A stretch of DNA of 64,000 nt. Origin: Comamonas serinivorans. GTDB taxonomy: Bacteria > Pseudomonadota > Gammaproteobacteria > Burkholderiales > Burkholderiaceae_C. Below the pieces are notes generated by a model. The model made no database searches and was not told the DNA's origin. It worked only from the letters and a program-made list of their open reading frames with translations. The stretch is taken from assembly GCF_002158865.1 (NCBI RefSeq), contig NZ_CP021455.1, forward strand, positions 1,364,001 to 1,428,000, read 5' to 3'. Below are positions 8,226 to 17,159 of this stretch, piece after piece. The translations under genes were made by a program, and so were the position numbers. Position 1 is the stretch's first letter. The number at the start of each line of letters is the position of its first letter.

Positions 8226-9368
8226 TCAGGCCTGAGCCTGATCCGGGGTGTCGGGCGGTGCGGCGGGGGCTTCAGCTGCGGTGTCGGCGGGCGCAGTGTC
8301 GGCAGACCCGGCCTCGGCGGCCACGGCCACCGGCTCGGCGGGCGTGCGTTCCCGGCGCTGGGCGATCTGGGCGCAGCGCGTCAGCGCCCGTTGCACGGCC
8401 TGGGGGCGCATGCCGTACATCTCGCCAAAGGCTTCGGGCGACTGGCCGCTGGCTTCGAATGTGCGGCGCAGGGCTTCGGCCTTGGCGTCGAGTTCGGCCA
8501 CTTCGGCAAACGCGTCGTCGAGCGCCGCGTTCGCCTCGGCGTTGCGGCCGCGCACCAGCAGGTCGTAGGACTCGCGCGTGAGGCCGCTGGCTTCGAAGGC
8601 GATGACGATGCGGCGGCGCAGCTTCTGACCCTGGTCTTCGCCGTCGCGGGGCTTGCGACGGCGGAAGACCTCGAGCAGGGCGTGGTGCACGTGTTCGGGG
8701 GCCATGGCCTCGACCACCTCACCCTGCAGGCTGTGGCGGGGCATGCCCTGCGAGACGGCGTTCAGGTAGCGGTACGAGCGTGTGTGCAGGCCCAGCGCGA
8801 CCTTGAGGCCGGCGTGGTCCAGGCCCTCGGGGTGGGCAGCCACCAGGTCCTGGTAGATGCCGCGCTTGAGGGGCAGCGGCTGTTCGCCGAACAGCTGCGG
8901 GTAGAGCTCGCGCAGCTGCACCAGCACCGGGTGCAGGGGGCGGGCGGGCTTGGCTTCGGCGACGGCCGGTGCACGGCGTTCGTTGCGAGGGCCGGAGCCA
9001 CGCTGGCCGTCACCACGGGGGGCCTCGCCTCGTGGCGCGCGGTTGCCGCGTGGGCCCTGCGAGCCGCGGGGGCGCTGGCCACCTGCGTTGCGGCGGGCAT
9101 GCTGCGGCTTGCGGCCGGGGGTGCCGGGCTGGGCGAATTCGCTGGCAGCCGCCGCGTCGGCGTCATCCGACGGGGCGTCGCCGCGTGCCTGGCGCAGTTC
9201 GCGGCTCAGGGCGCGCAGCGCGTCGGCGCCGGCTGCATCGCCCAGGGTCGCGCCGCGCGACGCGGGGCGTGGCCGTGCGTTGGCAGGGGCAGGGCTGGTC
9301 ACGGCAGGTGTGGGTGCGTTGGCGGGGGCGTGGGCATCCACGGGCTGCGGGGCTGGTGTGTCGTTCAT
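8226..9368 (-). CDS. proQ: ProQ/FinO domain RNA-binding protein
   Basis: An RNA chaperone of the ProQ/FinO family, 380 residues from the chosen ATG at 9368. The conserved core, roughly residues 145-250, starts LHPVLVQLRELYPQLFGE, with LKRGIYQDL and then LHTRSYRYLNAV, typical of FinO-fold proteins that bind structured sRNAs and mRNA 3' ends. It is preceded by a long, disordered, Arg/Gly/Pro-rich N-terminal region with RNA-binding character and followed by an Ala/Pro/Thr-rich tail. Betaproteobacterial members often carry such extensions. An in-frame ATG at 9581 would add 71 residues of unconserved sequence. In a genome full of hairpin-forming repeats at gene ends, a structured-RNA binder is worth noting, but no link is shown. 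Confidence 0.82.
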   Translation of the reverse strand: MNDTPAPQPVDAHAPANAPTPAVTSPAPANARPRPASRGATLGDAAGADALRALSRELRQARGDAPSDDADAAAASEFAQPGTPGRKPQHARRNAGGQRPRGSQGPRGNRAPRGEAPRGDGQRGSGPRNERRAPAVAEAKPARPLHPVLVQLRELYPQLFGEQPLPLKRGIYQDLVAAHPEGLDHAGLKVALGLHTRSYRYLNAVSQGMPRHSLQGEVVEAMAPEHVHHALLEVFRRRKPRDGEDQGQKLRRRIVIAFEASGLTRESYDLLVRGRNAEANAALDDAFAEVAELDAKAEALRRTFEASGQSPEAFGEMYGMRPQAVQRALTRCAQIAQRRERTPAEPVAVAAEAGSADTAPADTAAEAPAAPPDTPDQAQA

Positions 9369-9661
9369 GAGCTGGGCCGATGCCTGGGCATCGGCATCTG
9401 CGGGGGGAGCAATGCGGGTCGGAAATGGCGCGCGGCGGTCAGGTTGCCCAGGGGGCCGCTGACCGCGCGCGAGGCCGACATCATGCCAGCCTTGTGCCGC
9501 TGCCCGTGCAGGAGCAGGCCCCAGGTGTGCACGCTGCGCCGCTGCGGTGACGGCTTTGCAACGTTTGCCGGTGTTTCGCATGCGCGTCTGCGGGATACAG
9601 TGCGCGCTGTGGGACCGCGCCCCGATCCGGTGCGCGGCCTGCCCAACCCTGACGCACCACC

Positions 9662-10909
9662 GTGATTCGCACCACAGATTGGCCGGCTTTGCTGGCGGGC
9701 TTCATGGCCACCCTCAGCGGCGTCGGCCTGAGCCGATTCGCCTACACCGCTTTGCTGCCCCAGGTGGTGCACGCCGGCTGGTTCACGGGCGAGCAGGCGG
9801 CTTACATCGGCGCGGCCAACCTGCTGGGCTACCTCGTCGGCGCGCTGGCGGCCGCGCCGCTGGCCGATCGCTGGCCCGCCAAGCGCGTGTTGCTGGCGGC
9901 CTGGCTGGTGGTGACGGTCAGCTTCCTGGCCGAATGCGTGGCCCAGCCCATGTCGGTGTTCTTCTTCTGGCGCTGCGCAGCGGGTGTGGCGGGGGGCGTG
10001 CTCATGGTGCTGGGCCCCTCACTGGCGATGGCGGCCACGCCCGTGGCCCGGCGCGCCACGCTGGGGCCCATGATGTTCTGCGGCATCGGCTTTGGTGCCC
10101 TGATTTCGGCCAGCCTGGTGCCGGCGCTGGCCAGCCTCAGCCTGTCGGCGGCCTGGCTGGCCCTGGCCGCCGTCTGTGGCCTGGCCACCTGGGTGGGCTG
10201 GCGCGCGCTGCAGCGGCTGGACGAGGCGGTCGCGCCCGTGGTGGTTGCAGGGGGTGAAGGCAGTAAGGGGGAATCTGCGTCTGCAGGACAAACGGTATCG
10301 GTCATTACCCCCCATCTTCAGGCAGCTGCGATGGCCTCGACCTGGACGTTGGCCGTGGTGTTGCTGCTGCTGGCCTACATGACCGATGGCTTCGGCTTCG
10401 TGCCGCACACGGTGTTCTGGGCCGATTACCTGGCGCGCGAACTCAACCTGGGCACGGGCTATGCGTCGGCCCAGTGGGCGTTCTTTGGCCTGGGCGCCAT
10501 CGTCGGGCCCTTGACCCTGGGGCTGGCCGCCAGCCGCTGGGGGTGGTGGCGCGTGGGCGTGGCGGCCTTTGCCCTCAAGGCGCTGGCGATCGGCCTGCCG
10601 CTGTGGGGGGCCAGCGCGGCCGTGCATGCCGTGTCCGGCCTGCTGGTGGGGGCCTTGTCGCCCGGCATGTCGGCGGTGGTGTCGGGCTATCTGATGCAGC
10701 TCATTGGCCCGGCGCAGCACAAGCGCATGTGGGGCCTGTCCACGGCCGGGTTCTCGTTGACGCAGGCCGCGTCTGGCGCCTTGATGGCCTGGCTGTACAC
10801 CCAGCTGGGGGCGTACCGGCCCCTGTTCGCCATCGGCTGCGCCGCCCTGTGGCTGGGCTGCGCCATGGTGGTCGCCATGCGGTGGTGTCGCCCCGCCCGG
10901 CTGGCTTAG
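9662..10909 (+). CDS. YbfB/YjiJ family MFS transporter
   Basis: A 415-residue major facilitator superfamily protein with about twelve membrane segments. The opening segment (GFMATLSGVGLSRFAYTALLP) and GEQAAYIGAANLLGYLVGAL are typical of the YbfB/YjiJ family, whose substrates are mostly unknown. The start is the GTG at 9662. The cytoplasmic loop between helices 6 and 7 contains P52 copy 4 in frame (residues about 200-217), adding a polar Gly/Ser-rich stretch where the family tolerates length variation. The gene is divergent from the ProQ-family gene. A small GC hairpin follows the stop. Confidence 0.87.
   Translation: MIRTTDWPALLAGFMATLSGVGLSRFAYTALLPQVVHAGWFTGEQAAYIGAANLLGYLVGALAAAPLADRWPAKRVLLAAWLVVTVSFLAECVAQPMSVFFFWRCAAGVAGGVLMVLGPSLAMAATPVARRATLGPMMFCGIGFGALISASLVPALASLSLSAAWLALAAVCGLATWVGWRALQRLDEAVAPVVVAGGEGSKGESASAGQTVSVITPHLQAAAMASTWTLAVVLLLLAYMTDGFGFVPHTVFWADYLARELNLGTGYASAQWAFFGLGAIVGPLTLGLAASRWGWWRVGVAAFALKALAIGLPLWGASAAVHAVSGLLVGALSPGMSAVVSGYLMQLIGPAQHKRMWGLSTAGFSLTQAASGALMAWLYTQLGAYRPLFAIGCAALWLGCAMVVAMRWCRPARLA
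10260..10311. repeat. P52 palindromic repeat, copy 4 (inside MFS gene)
   Basis: A diverged 52-bp copy from GCAGTAAG to ATTACCCC. It is read in frame as part of the central loop of the MFS transporter. It is noticeably less GC-rich than the flanking codons. Arm pairing is weaker than in intergenic copies. Confidence 0.62.
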
Positions 10910-10921
10910 CCCCGTCCGGGG
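10910..10921 (+). terminator. possible short GC hairpin after MFS gene
   Basis: CCCCG and CGGGG flank two bases directly after the stop codon. There is no T run. This is weak evidence for a terminator. Confidence 0.25.
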
Positions 10922-11122
10922 TGGCGGCGATGGCAGGGCTGCGAACCGCGCGGGCAGACACAAGTACCTCGAAAGCATGCGTGCCGCAAGCCCGCCCGGG
11001 CAGGGCGTGGGCGAAAGGCCGATGGGGCCGTTGAAAAAGCCGGCACGGCCCTTGCTCGCAAGCAGGCATGCGGCGAAGATGCCTGCGGCTGCTTTGCCTC
11101 AACCTTTTACCCCGACTTCGCC

Positions 11123-14100
11123 ATGAGCCTCGATCGCGCTGCCCCCATCCGCTCCGTCCTGATCGCCAACCGCTCCGAGATTGCCATCCGCGTCATGCGC
11201 GCGGCGTCCGAGTTGAACATGCGCACGGTGGCCATCTACTCGCGGGAGGATCGCCTGGCCCTGCACCGTTTCAAGGCCGACGAAAGCTACCTGGTGGGCG
11301 AGGGCAAGAAGCCGCTCGATGCCTACCTGGACATCGCCGACATCCTGCGCGTGGCGCGCGATGCCCAGGTCGATGCGGTGCACCCCGGCTACGGCTTCCT
11401 GTCTGAAAACCCCGAGTTCGCCCAGGCCGTGATGGACGCCGGGCTGGCCTGGGTAGGCCCCCCGCCCGAGGTCATGCGCATGCTGGGCAACAAGGTGGCG
11501 GCGCGCAACGCGGCCGTGGCGGCCGGCGTGCCGGTGATGCCGGCCTCGGCCCCGCTGCCGCAGGACCTGGAGGCGTGCAAGCGCGAGGCGGCGGCGGTGG
11601 GCTATCCCGTGATGCTCAAGGCCAGCTGGGGCGGCGGCGGGCGCGGCATGCGCATCATCGCCAGCGAAGCCGAGCTGCCCGACGCGCTGGCGGCCGCGCG
11701 CCGCGAAGCGCTGGCGGCCTTTGGCAACGACGAGGTCTATTTCGAGAAACTGGTGCAGCGCGCCCGCCATGTCGAGGTGCAGATCCTGGGCGACCTGCAC
11801 GGGCAGGTGGTGCACCTGTTCGAGCGCGACTGCACGGTGCAGCGCCGCAACCAGAAGGTGGTCGAGCGCGCGCCCGCGCCCTACCTCAGTGAGGCGCAGC
11901 GCCAGGACCTGTGCAACGCCGCGCTGAAACTGATGCAGGCCGTGAACTACACGCACGCCGGCACCGTCGAGTTCCTGATGGATGCCGACACGGGCGCGTT
12001 CTACTTCATCGAGGTGAACCCGCGCATCCAGGTCGAGCACACGGTGACCGAACTCATCACCGGCGTGGACATCGTCAAGGCGCAGCTGCGCATCAGCCAG
12101 GGCGGGCGCATCGGCCTGATCGAGGACAGCGCTGGCGAGCTGGCGGCCGGCGTGCCGGTGCAGGGCGACGTGCGCCTCAACGGCGCGGCGTTGCAGTGCC
12201 GCATCACCACCGAAGACCCCGAGCAGGGCTTTTTGCCCGATTACGGCCGCTTGTCGGCCTACCGCAGCGCAGCGGGCTTCGGCATCCGGCTCGATGCCGG
12301 CACGGCCTATGGTGGCGCCGTGATCACGCCGTACTACGACTCGCTGCTGGTGAAGGTCACGGCCTGGGCGCCCACGGCACGCGAAGCCGTGGCGCGCATG
12401 GACCGTGCGCTGCGCGAGTTCCGCATCCGCGGCGTGGCCTCCAACCTGCAGTTCCTCGAGAACGTCATCCGCCACGACGACTTCCTGAACGGCACGGTCA
12501 CCACGCGCTTCATCGACAACACGCCCGAGCTGCTCGAGTTCACCAAGCGCAAGGACCGCGCGAGCAAGCTGCTGGCCTTCGTGGGGGACGTCATCGTCAA
12601 CGGCAACCCCGAAATGGCCGGGCGCAAATGGCCAGAGCTGCCGTTCCCCAAGCCCGTGCTGCCCAAGGTCAACCGGCACGATGCGCCGCCCGAAGGCACG
12701 CGCGACCTGCTGCGTGCGCTGGGTGCGCCCGGGTTCTCCAAGTGGATGCTCGAGCAGCAGCGCGTGCTGCTGACCGACACCACGCTGCGCGACGCCCACC
12801 AGTCGCTGCTGGCCACGCGCATGCGCACGGCCGACATGCTGCCCATCGCCCCGTTCTACGCGCGTGAGCTGTCGCAGCTGTTCTCGCTCGAATGCTGGGG
12901 CGGCGCCACCTTCGACGTGGCCATGCGCTTCTTGAAGGAAGACCCCTGGGAGCGCCTGGCACAGCTGCGCGAGCGCATCCCCAACATCCTGTTCCAGATG
13001 CTGCTGCGCGGCGCCAACGGCGTGGGCTACACCAGCTACCCCGACAACGTGGTCAAGTTCTTCGTGCAGCAGTCGGCGCAGGCCGGCGTGGACCTGTTCC
13101 GCGTCTTCGATGCGTTGAACTGGGTGGACAACATGCGCGTCTCCATCGACGCCGTGCTCGACACCGGCGCGCTGTGCGAAGGCACCATCTGCTACAGCGG
13201 CAACCTGTTCGACAAGACCAGCAAATACAACCTGTCGTATTACCTGAACATCGCGCGCCAGCTGCAGCGCGCCGGGGTCCACATCCTGGCCATCAAGGAC
13301 ATGGCCGGCGTGTGCCGTCCGCAGGCGGTGGCCACGCTGGTCAAGGCCTTGAAGGACGAAACCGGCCTGCCCATCCACTTCCACACCCACGACACCAGTG
13401 GCATCGCGGCCGCCTCGGTCATCGCGGCGGCCGAAGCAGGCTGCGATGCCGTCGACGGTGCGCTCGACGCCATGAGCGGCTTGACGGCCCAGCCCAACCT
13501 GTCGGCCATGGCCGCCGCGCTGGCCGACACGGCGCGCGATCCCGGCGTGTCGCAACAGGCGCTGAACCAGGCCTCCACCTACTTCGAAGGCGTGCGCCGC
13601 TTCTATGCGCCGTTCGAGAGCGACATCCGCTCGGGCACGGCCGACGTCTACCGCCACGCCATGCCGGGCGGGCAGTACACCAACCTGCGCGAGCAGGCAC
13701 GCGCCATGGGGCTGGAGTCACGCTGGAGCGAAGTCTCGCAGGCCTATGCCGACGTGAACCGCCTGTTCGGCGACATCGTCAAGGTCACGCCCACCTCCAA
13801 GGTGGTGGGCGACATGGCGCTGGTCATGGTCGCCAACGACCTGACGCCGGCGCAGGTGGCCGACCCGGCGCAGGACACGGCCTTCCCCGAATCCGTGGTG
13901 TCGCTGTTCAAGGGCGAGCTGGGCTTCCCGCCCGACGGCTTTCCGGCCGAGATGACGCGCAAGGTGCTGCGCCTGGCCGACGGCGAGGCGCCGCCGGCGC
14001 CGTACCGGCCCGGTGACCAGCTGCCACCGGCCGACCTGCGGGCCGAGCGCGCGAAGGTCGAGGCCGACGTGGGCCAGCCCATCACCGACCAGCAACTGGC

Positions 14101-14614
14101 CAGCGCGCTGATGTACCCCAAGGTGACCAGCGACTTCCTGAAGTTCGGCCAGACCTACAGCGACGTGTCCGTCGTGCCCACGCCGACGTTCTTCTATGGC
14201 ATGCAGGTGGGCGACGAGGTGGCCTTGAGCATCGAGTCGGGCAAGACCCTGCTCGTGGTGCTGCAGTCGGTGCAGGAGGACGAGGCCTCGGGCACGGCCA
14301 AGGTGCAGTTCGAGCTGAACGGCCAGTCGCGCATGGTGACGGTGCCCAAGGCCGGCATGGTGGGCGCCCAGGCACGCGAGGTGGCCCAGGCCGGCAACCC
14401 GCAGCAGGTCGGGGCGCCCATGCCGGGCTCCATCGTGCACGTGGCGGTGACCGAAGGGCAGCGCGTGAAGGCCGGCGCCACCTTGCTGTCGCTGGAGGCC
14501 ATGAAGATGGAAACCCATGTGCAGGCCGAGCGCGACGGCCTCATCGCCCGCGTGCTGGTCAAGCCCGGCGACCGCGTCAGCGCCAAGGACCTGCTGATCA
14601 CCTACGCCGATTGA
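11123..14614 (+). CDS. pyc: pyruvate carboxylase
   Basis: A 1163-residue single-chain biotin enzyme that carboxylates pyruvate to oxaloacetate, replenishing the TCA cycle. Domains in order: biotin carboxylase from about residue 10 (VLIANRSEIAIRVMRAA; ATP-grasp region with the glycine-rich GWGGGGRGMR), carboxyltransferase starting near 548 (LLTDTTLRDAHQS) with CGGATFDVAMRF-like sequence, then a C-terminal biotinyl domain with the EAMKMET motif. The biotin-accepting lysine is at about position 1128. The length matches single-chain alpha4-type pyruvate carboxylases. The ATG at 11123 fits the conserved start. It is flanked by non-coding gaps and is probably monocistronic, ending in a strong hairpin. 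Confidence 0.96.
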   Translation: MSLDRAAPIRSVLIANRSEIAIRVMRAASELNMRTVAIYSREDRLALHRFKADESYLVGEGKKPLDAYLDIADILRVARDAQVDAVHPGYGFLSENPEFAQAVMDAGLAWVGPPPEVMRMLGNKVAARNAAVAAGVPVMPASAPLPQDLEACKREAAAVGYPVMLKASWGGGGRGMRIIASEAELPDALAAARREALAAFGNDEVYFEKLVQRARHVEVQILGDLHGQVVHLFERDCTVQRRNQKVVERAPAPYLSEAQRQDLCNAALKLMQAVNYTHAGTVEFLMDADTGAFYFIEVNPRIQVEHTVTELITGVDIVKAQLRISQGGRIGLIEDSAGELAAGVPVQGDVRLNGAALQCRITTEDPEQGFLPDYGRLSAYRSAAGFGIRLDAGTAYGGAVITPYYDSLLVKVTAWAPTAREAVARMDRALREFRIRGVASNLQFLENVIRHDDFLNGTVTTRFIDNTPELLEFTKRKDRASKLLAFVGDVIVNGNPEMAGRKWPELPFPKPVLPKVNRHDAPPEGTRDLLRALGAPGFSKWMLEQQRVLLTDTTLRDAHQSLLATRMRTADMLPIAPFYARELSQLFSLECWGGATFDVAMRFLKEDPWERLAQLRERIPNILFQMLLRGANGVGYTSYPDNVVKFFVQQSAQAGVDLFRVFDALNWVDNMRVSIDAVLDTGALCEGTICYSGNLFDKTSKYNLSYYLNIARQLQRAGVHILAIKDMAGVCRPQAVATLVKALKDETGLPIHFHTHDTSGIAAASVIAAAEAGCDAVDGALDAMSGLTAQPNLSAMAAALADTARDPGVSQQALNQASTYFEGVRRFYAPFESDIRSGTADVYRHAMPGGQYTNLREQARAMGLESRWSEVSQAYADVNRLFGDIVKVTPTSKVVGDMALVMVANDLTPAQVADPAQDTAFPESVVSLFKGELGFPPDGFPAEMTRKVLRLADGEAPPAPYRPGDQLPPADLRAERAKVEADVGQPITDQQLASALMYPKVTSDFLKFGQTYSDVSVVPTPTFFYGMQVGDEVALSIESGKTLLVVLQSVQEDEASGTAKVQFELNGQSRMVTVPKAGMVGAQAREVAQAGNPQQVGAPMPGSIVHVAVTEGQRVKAGATLLSLEAMKMETHVQAERDGLIARVLVKPGDRVSAKDLLITYAD

Positions 14615-14631
14615 TCGGCTGGGGACCGAGA

Positions 14632-14655
14632 GGCGTCGGGCCCGCGCCCGACGCC
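14632..14655 (+). terminator. hairpin downstream of pyc
   Basis: A perfect 10-bp stem (GGCGTCGGGC with GCCCGACGCC) and a 4-base loop begin 17 bp after the pyc stop. No T run follows, so it may be a Rho-assisted or RNA-stabilising hairpin rather than a classical terminator. Confidence 0.5.
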
Positions 14656-14719
14656 GAACGCCGCGCCGCGGCTCGGTCGATATGCGCAACGCGCGCCGTC
14701 GTCGGTACGCATCCGGTTG

Positions 14720-14771
14720 GCAGTAACCGCTACCCGTCGTTTGTGAGTGAACGGGATTTGAGGCATACCCT
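14720..14771. repeat. P52 palindromic repeat, copy 5
   Basis: A 52-bp copy from GCAGTAAC to CATACCCT, with inner CGTTT/AACGGG. It lies downstream of the pyc hairpin. Confidence 0.78.
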
Positions 14772-15096
14772 TGGCTGCCATGTGCTGACTCACCGGACCG
14801 AACTGGACGAGATCGAGGCCATGCTGGCCGACGTCGGCGCGCCGCAGACACACCGGCACAAGGTCACGGTGGCCGCTTTCCAGGCCGCGTCCACCACGCC
14901 CTCCAACGTCGGCGACAGACGCCCAGTCGTGACCGCTGCCCTGAAAACCGTCTGCGCGCGTTCATCGTCGGCGCGCTGGGCCGAGCGGGCACGACAGCCC
15001 GACGCACTGCTGCACGGCATCGACGGGCGCGCTGCTGCGACTCGGTGTCTTTGAAGTCCCCGCTGATCTCGACGGCGGCGCTGTCTTCTCGGGATT

Positions 15097-15148
15097 GGGG
15101 TATGGGTTGGTTGCCGTTTTCTGAACATCGGCATCACGGTCATACCCC
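15097..15148. repeat. P52 palindromic repeat, copy 6
   Basis: A 52-bp palindrome from GGGGTATG to CATACCCC, with inner arms TTGCCG and CGGCAT. It lies about 50 bp beyond the 3' end of the Crp/Fnr gene. Confidence 0.88.
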
Positions 15149-15201
15149 TGAATTTCTCCCCGACATCGGCTTGCGGCCCGTTGCCAACCTGGCCACCCGG
15201 C

Positions 15202-15945
15202 TCAGCCCGCCTGTTGCCTGAGTTGGTCCATGTCCCGCACCACGATGCGGCCGTACGCGATGTCGACGATGCCCAGCTGCATGAGCCGGTGCAGTTCCTT
15301 GTTCACGGTCTGGCGCGTGGCGCCCAGCATGGCGGCCAGGTCGGACTGGTTGATCTCGATGCTCACATGCCCCTCGTCGTCGCCCTTGGCGTTGCGGCCG
15401 TGGATGTGGGCCAGGTCCGCCAGGATGCCGGCCAGCCGCTGCCGGTTGCTGGACAGCAGCTGCTTGCGCAGCGCCGCCAGGCTGTTGCGCTGGCGGTGCA
15501 TGACGAGTTCGGCCACATGGCGCCAGAGGATGGGGTGGGCGTCGAGCTGGTCGCGCACGGTGTCGGCCGGCAGGTGCACGATGGTGGAGTCGAGCAGCGC
15601 GTAATAGCTGTAGGTGAGGGGCCGGTCGCGCAGCAGGCGCACCATGGGCAGGGTGGAGCTGGGGCCCACCAGCGCGTTCACGTACTTGTTGCCATCCGCG
15701 TTCACGCAGCTGACCTCGATGCAGCCGTTCACCACGCACAGCAACTCGCGGCAGTGCGCGTCGTGCGACAGCACCAGCGTGCGGCGGCTGTACCGCACCA
15801 CGCGGGCCTGCTGCTGCAGGACCTGGCGCTGCGCGTCGGGCCATTGCGAAAACAGCTCACACCACGTGAGAGCGCGCGCGATCAGCGCCGCCTGATCGCG
15901 GGCCGGGACACGGGCATGGGTGCCCGCTTTCACCACCTGAGTCAT
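15202..15945 (-). CDS. Crp/Fnr family transcriptional regulator
   Basis: A 247-residue Crp/Fnr-type regulator: an N-terminal cyclic-nucleotide-binding-like beta roll, a long dimerisation helix near residues 140-170, and a C-terminal winged helix-turn-helix (INQSDLAAMLGATRQTVNKEL). No Fnr-type cysteine cluster is evident at the N-terminus, so oxygen sensing by an Fe-S cluster is unlikely. The effector is unknown. I chose the ATG at 15945; a TTG four codons upstream is possible. It is divergent from the porin-led operon with a palindrome between them, so it is a good candidate regulator of that operon. Confidence 0.88.
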   Translation of the reverse strand: MTQVVKAGTHARVPARDQAALIARALTWCELFSQWPDAQRQVLQQQARVVRYSRRTLVLSHDAHCRELLCVVNGCIEVSCVNADGNKYVNALVGPSSTLPMVRLLRDRPLTYSYYALLDSTIVHLPADTVRDQLDAHPILWRHVAELVMHRQRNSLAALRKQLLSSNRQRLAGILADLAHIHGRNAKGDDEGHVSIEINQSDLAAMLGATRQTVNKELHRLMQLGIVDIAYGRIVVRDMDQLRQQAG

Positions 15946-15975
15946 GGCATACCCCAAGTCCTAAAACGTGAACTT

Positions 15976-15991
15976 TGTCAAAAGTTTGACA
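15976..15991. promoter_or_regulatory. inverted repeat between Crp/Fnr gene and porin
   Basis: TGTCAAA and TTTGACA are perfect 7-bp arms around AG. The repeat sits in the divergent promoter region, 30 bp from the regulator start and 92 bp from the porin start. Spacing and symmetry suit a Crp/Fnr-type dimer site. Confidence 0.55.
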
Positions 15992-16082
15992 GATTTGCAG
16001 GGCCGCGAAAACCTATGGTTCGTCCCCAAGCTGACATGACAGGTTGAACCACGATCAGCGCATCCTCTTGGAGACAAACGGC

Positions 16083-17150
16083 ATGAAGACAGGCATCTGG
16101 GCAGCCGCCACGCTGGCGGTTTCGGGCATGGCATGTGGCGCGGCATGGGCGCAGAGCAGCGTCACCCTCTACGGCGTGGTGGACGCTTACGTGGGCAACG
16201 TCCGTGTGGGGGACAAAAGCGTCACCGCCATGGGAGACGGCGGCAACGCGGCCTCGCGCATCGGCTTTCGCGGCACCGAAGACCTCGGTGGCGGCAACAA
16301 GGTGGGCTTCGTGCTGGAGTCGGGCCTGTTCGTGCAGAACGGGCAGGGCACCATCCCAGGACCGGGCATGGCCTGGACGCGCCAGTCCTACCTCAGCGCC
16401 GAAGGCCACTGGGGCAAGCTGGAGATGGGGCGCATGTACACGCCCATGTTCTTCACGCTGTTCAGGACCGACCCCTTCGGCATGAACGCCGTGTTCTCAC
16501 CGCTCAACGCGGTGTCGGGCACCGATGCGCAGCCCGGTTTGCGCGCCTTCGCCGCCCGGTCGAGCAACATGTTCCGCTACCACCTGCCCGCCAGCTGGCC
16601 GGTGGCGGCCAGCCTGGCCTATGCGCCGGGTGACACCACCAGCAACACCGTCAAGCGCAGCGCCTTCATGGGCGGGAATGTGGGCTGGACCCAGGGCGGA
16701 TTGTTCCTGGGTTACGCCTTCCAGCGTTTCAATGAGGGGGCCGAGGCCGCCATCACCGGGCCGCTGGGCCGCTCGACCTACCAGACGCTGAGCGCCGCCT
16801 ACCAGTGGACCCAGCTGCGGGTGTCGGGCAACTACATCCGCAAGACCAGCAACCTCGATGGTGTGCCCACGGGCCAGCTGTTCAGCCTGTCGGCGTCGTA
16901 CGCCTACTCGCCCACCTTGACCGTGATGGCCGAGGCCGTTCGGCGCAAAGTGAACGGCAGTGCGCGGTCGCAGAACGTGCTGGCGCTGGGCTTCGACCAC
17001 AACCTGAGCAAGCGCACGGCCCTCTACGGGCGCCTGCTGTACCTGTCGAACGCGGCCAATGCCTCGGCCACCCTGGGCGGTGCCGTGGTCACGCCCAACA
17101 GCGGCGACAACGTGCGCTTGGTGGGTCTGGGCATCCGCCACATGTTCTGA
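16083..17150 (+). CDS. gram-negative general porin
   Basis: A 355-residue outer-membrane porin of the betaproteobacterial 16-strand type. It has a signal peptide ending in AWAQ, then the typical SSVTLYGVVDAYVG first strand, ASRIGFRGTEDLGGG, the turn motif with G-MGRMYTPMF, and a final strand ending in aromatic phenylalanine (GLGIRHMF) for BAM recognition. I chose the ATG at 16083 because GGAG lies upstream and the signal peptide begins there. It is the first gene of a tightly spaced operon; the acyl-CoA synthetase starts 9 bp after its stop. This placement suggests that it admits the operon's substrate into the periplasm. Confidence 0.94.
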   Translation: MKTGIWAAATLAVSGMACGAAWAQSSVTLYGVVDAYVGNVRVGDKSVTAMGDGGNAASRIGFRGTEDLGGGNKVGFVLESGLFVQNGQGTIPGPGMAWTRQSYLSAEGHWGKLEMGRMYTPMFFTLFRTDPFGMNAVFSPLNAVSGTDAQPGLRAFAARSSNMFRYHLPASWPVAASLAYAPGDTTSNTVKRSAFMGGNVGWTQGGLFLGYAFQRFNEGAEAAITGPLGRSTYQTLSAAYQWTQLRVSGNYIRKTSNLDGVPTGQLFSLSASYAYSPTLTVMAEAVRRKVNGSARSQNVLALGFDHNLSKRTALYGRLLYLSNAANASATLGGAVVTPNSGDNVRLVGLGIRHMF

Positions 17151-17159
17151 GGGGTGGGC

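Larger units (their letters stand above)
14656..15201. other. convergent gap with two P52 copies and a possible decayed ORF
   Basis: Between pyc and the Crp/Fnr gene. P52 copies lie at 14720-14771 and 15097-15148. Between them, plus-strand reading gives protein-like stretches in two frames (TELDEIEAMLADVGAP, then after a frame change LLRLGVFEVPADLDGGAVF), which may be a decayed gene. I do not recognise the family. Confidence 0.4.

Noticed and set aside
11099..13657. 852-codon open frame antisense to pyruvate carboxylase
   Set aside because: It mirrors pyc codons, is rich in His, Arg, Gly and Ala, and has no domain. It is a GC-rich shadow.
14780..15105. Possible decayed ORF between two P52 copies
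   Set aside because: Protein-like segments need a frame change and match no family I know. Noted in the gap entry only.
15948..15955. CATACCCC near the Crp/Fnr start, like a P52 right end
   Set aside because: No GTAT at the partner position 41-44 bases away and no inner arms.
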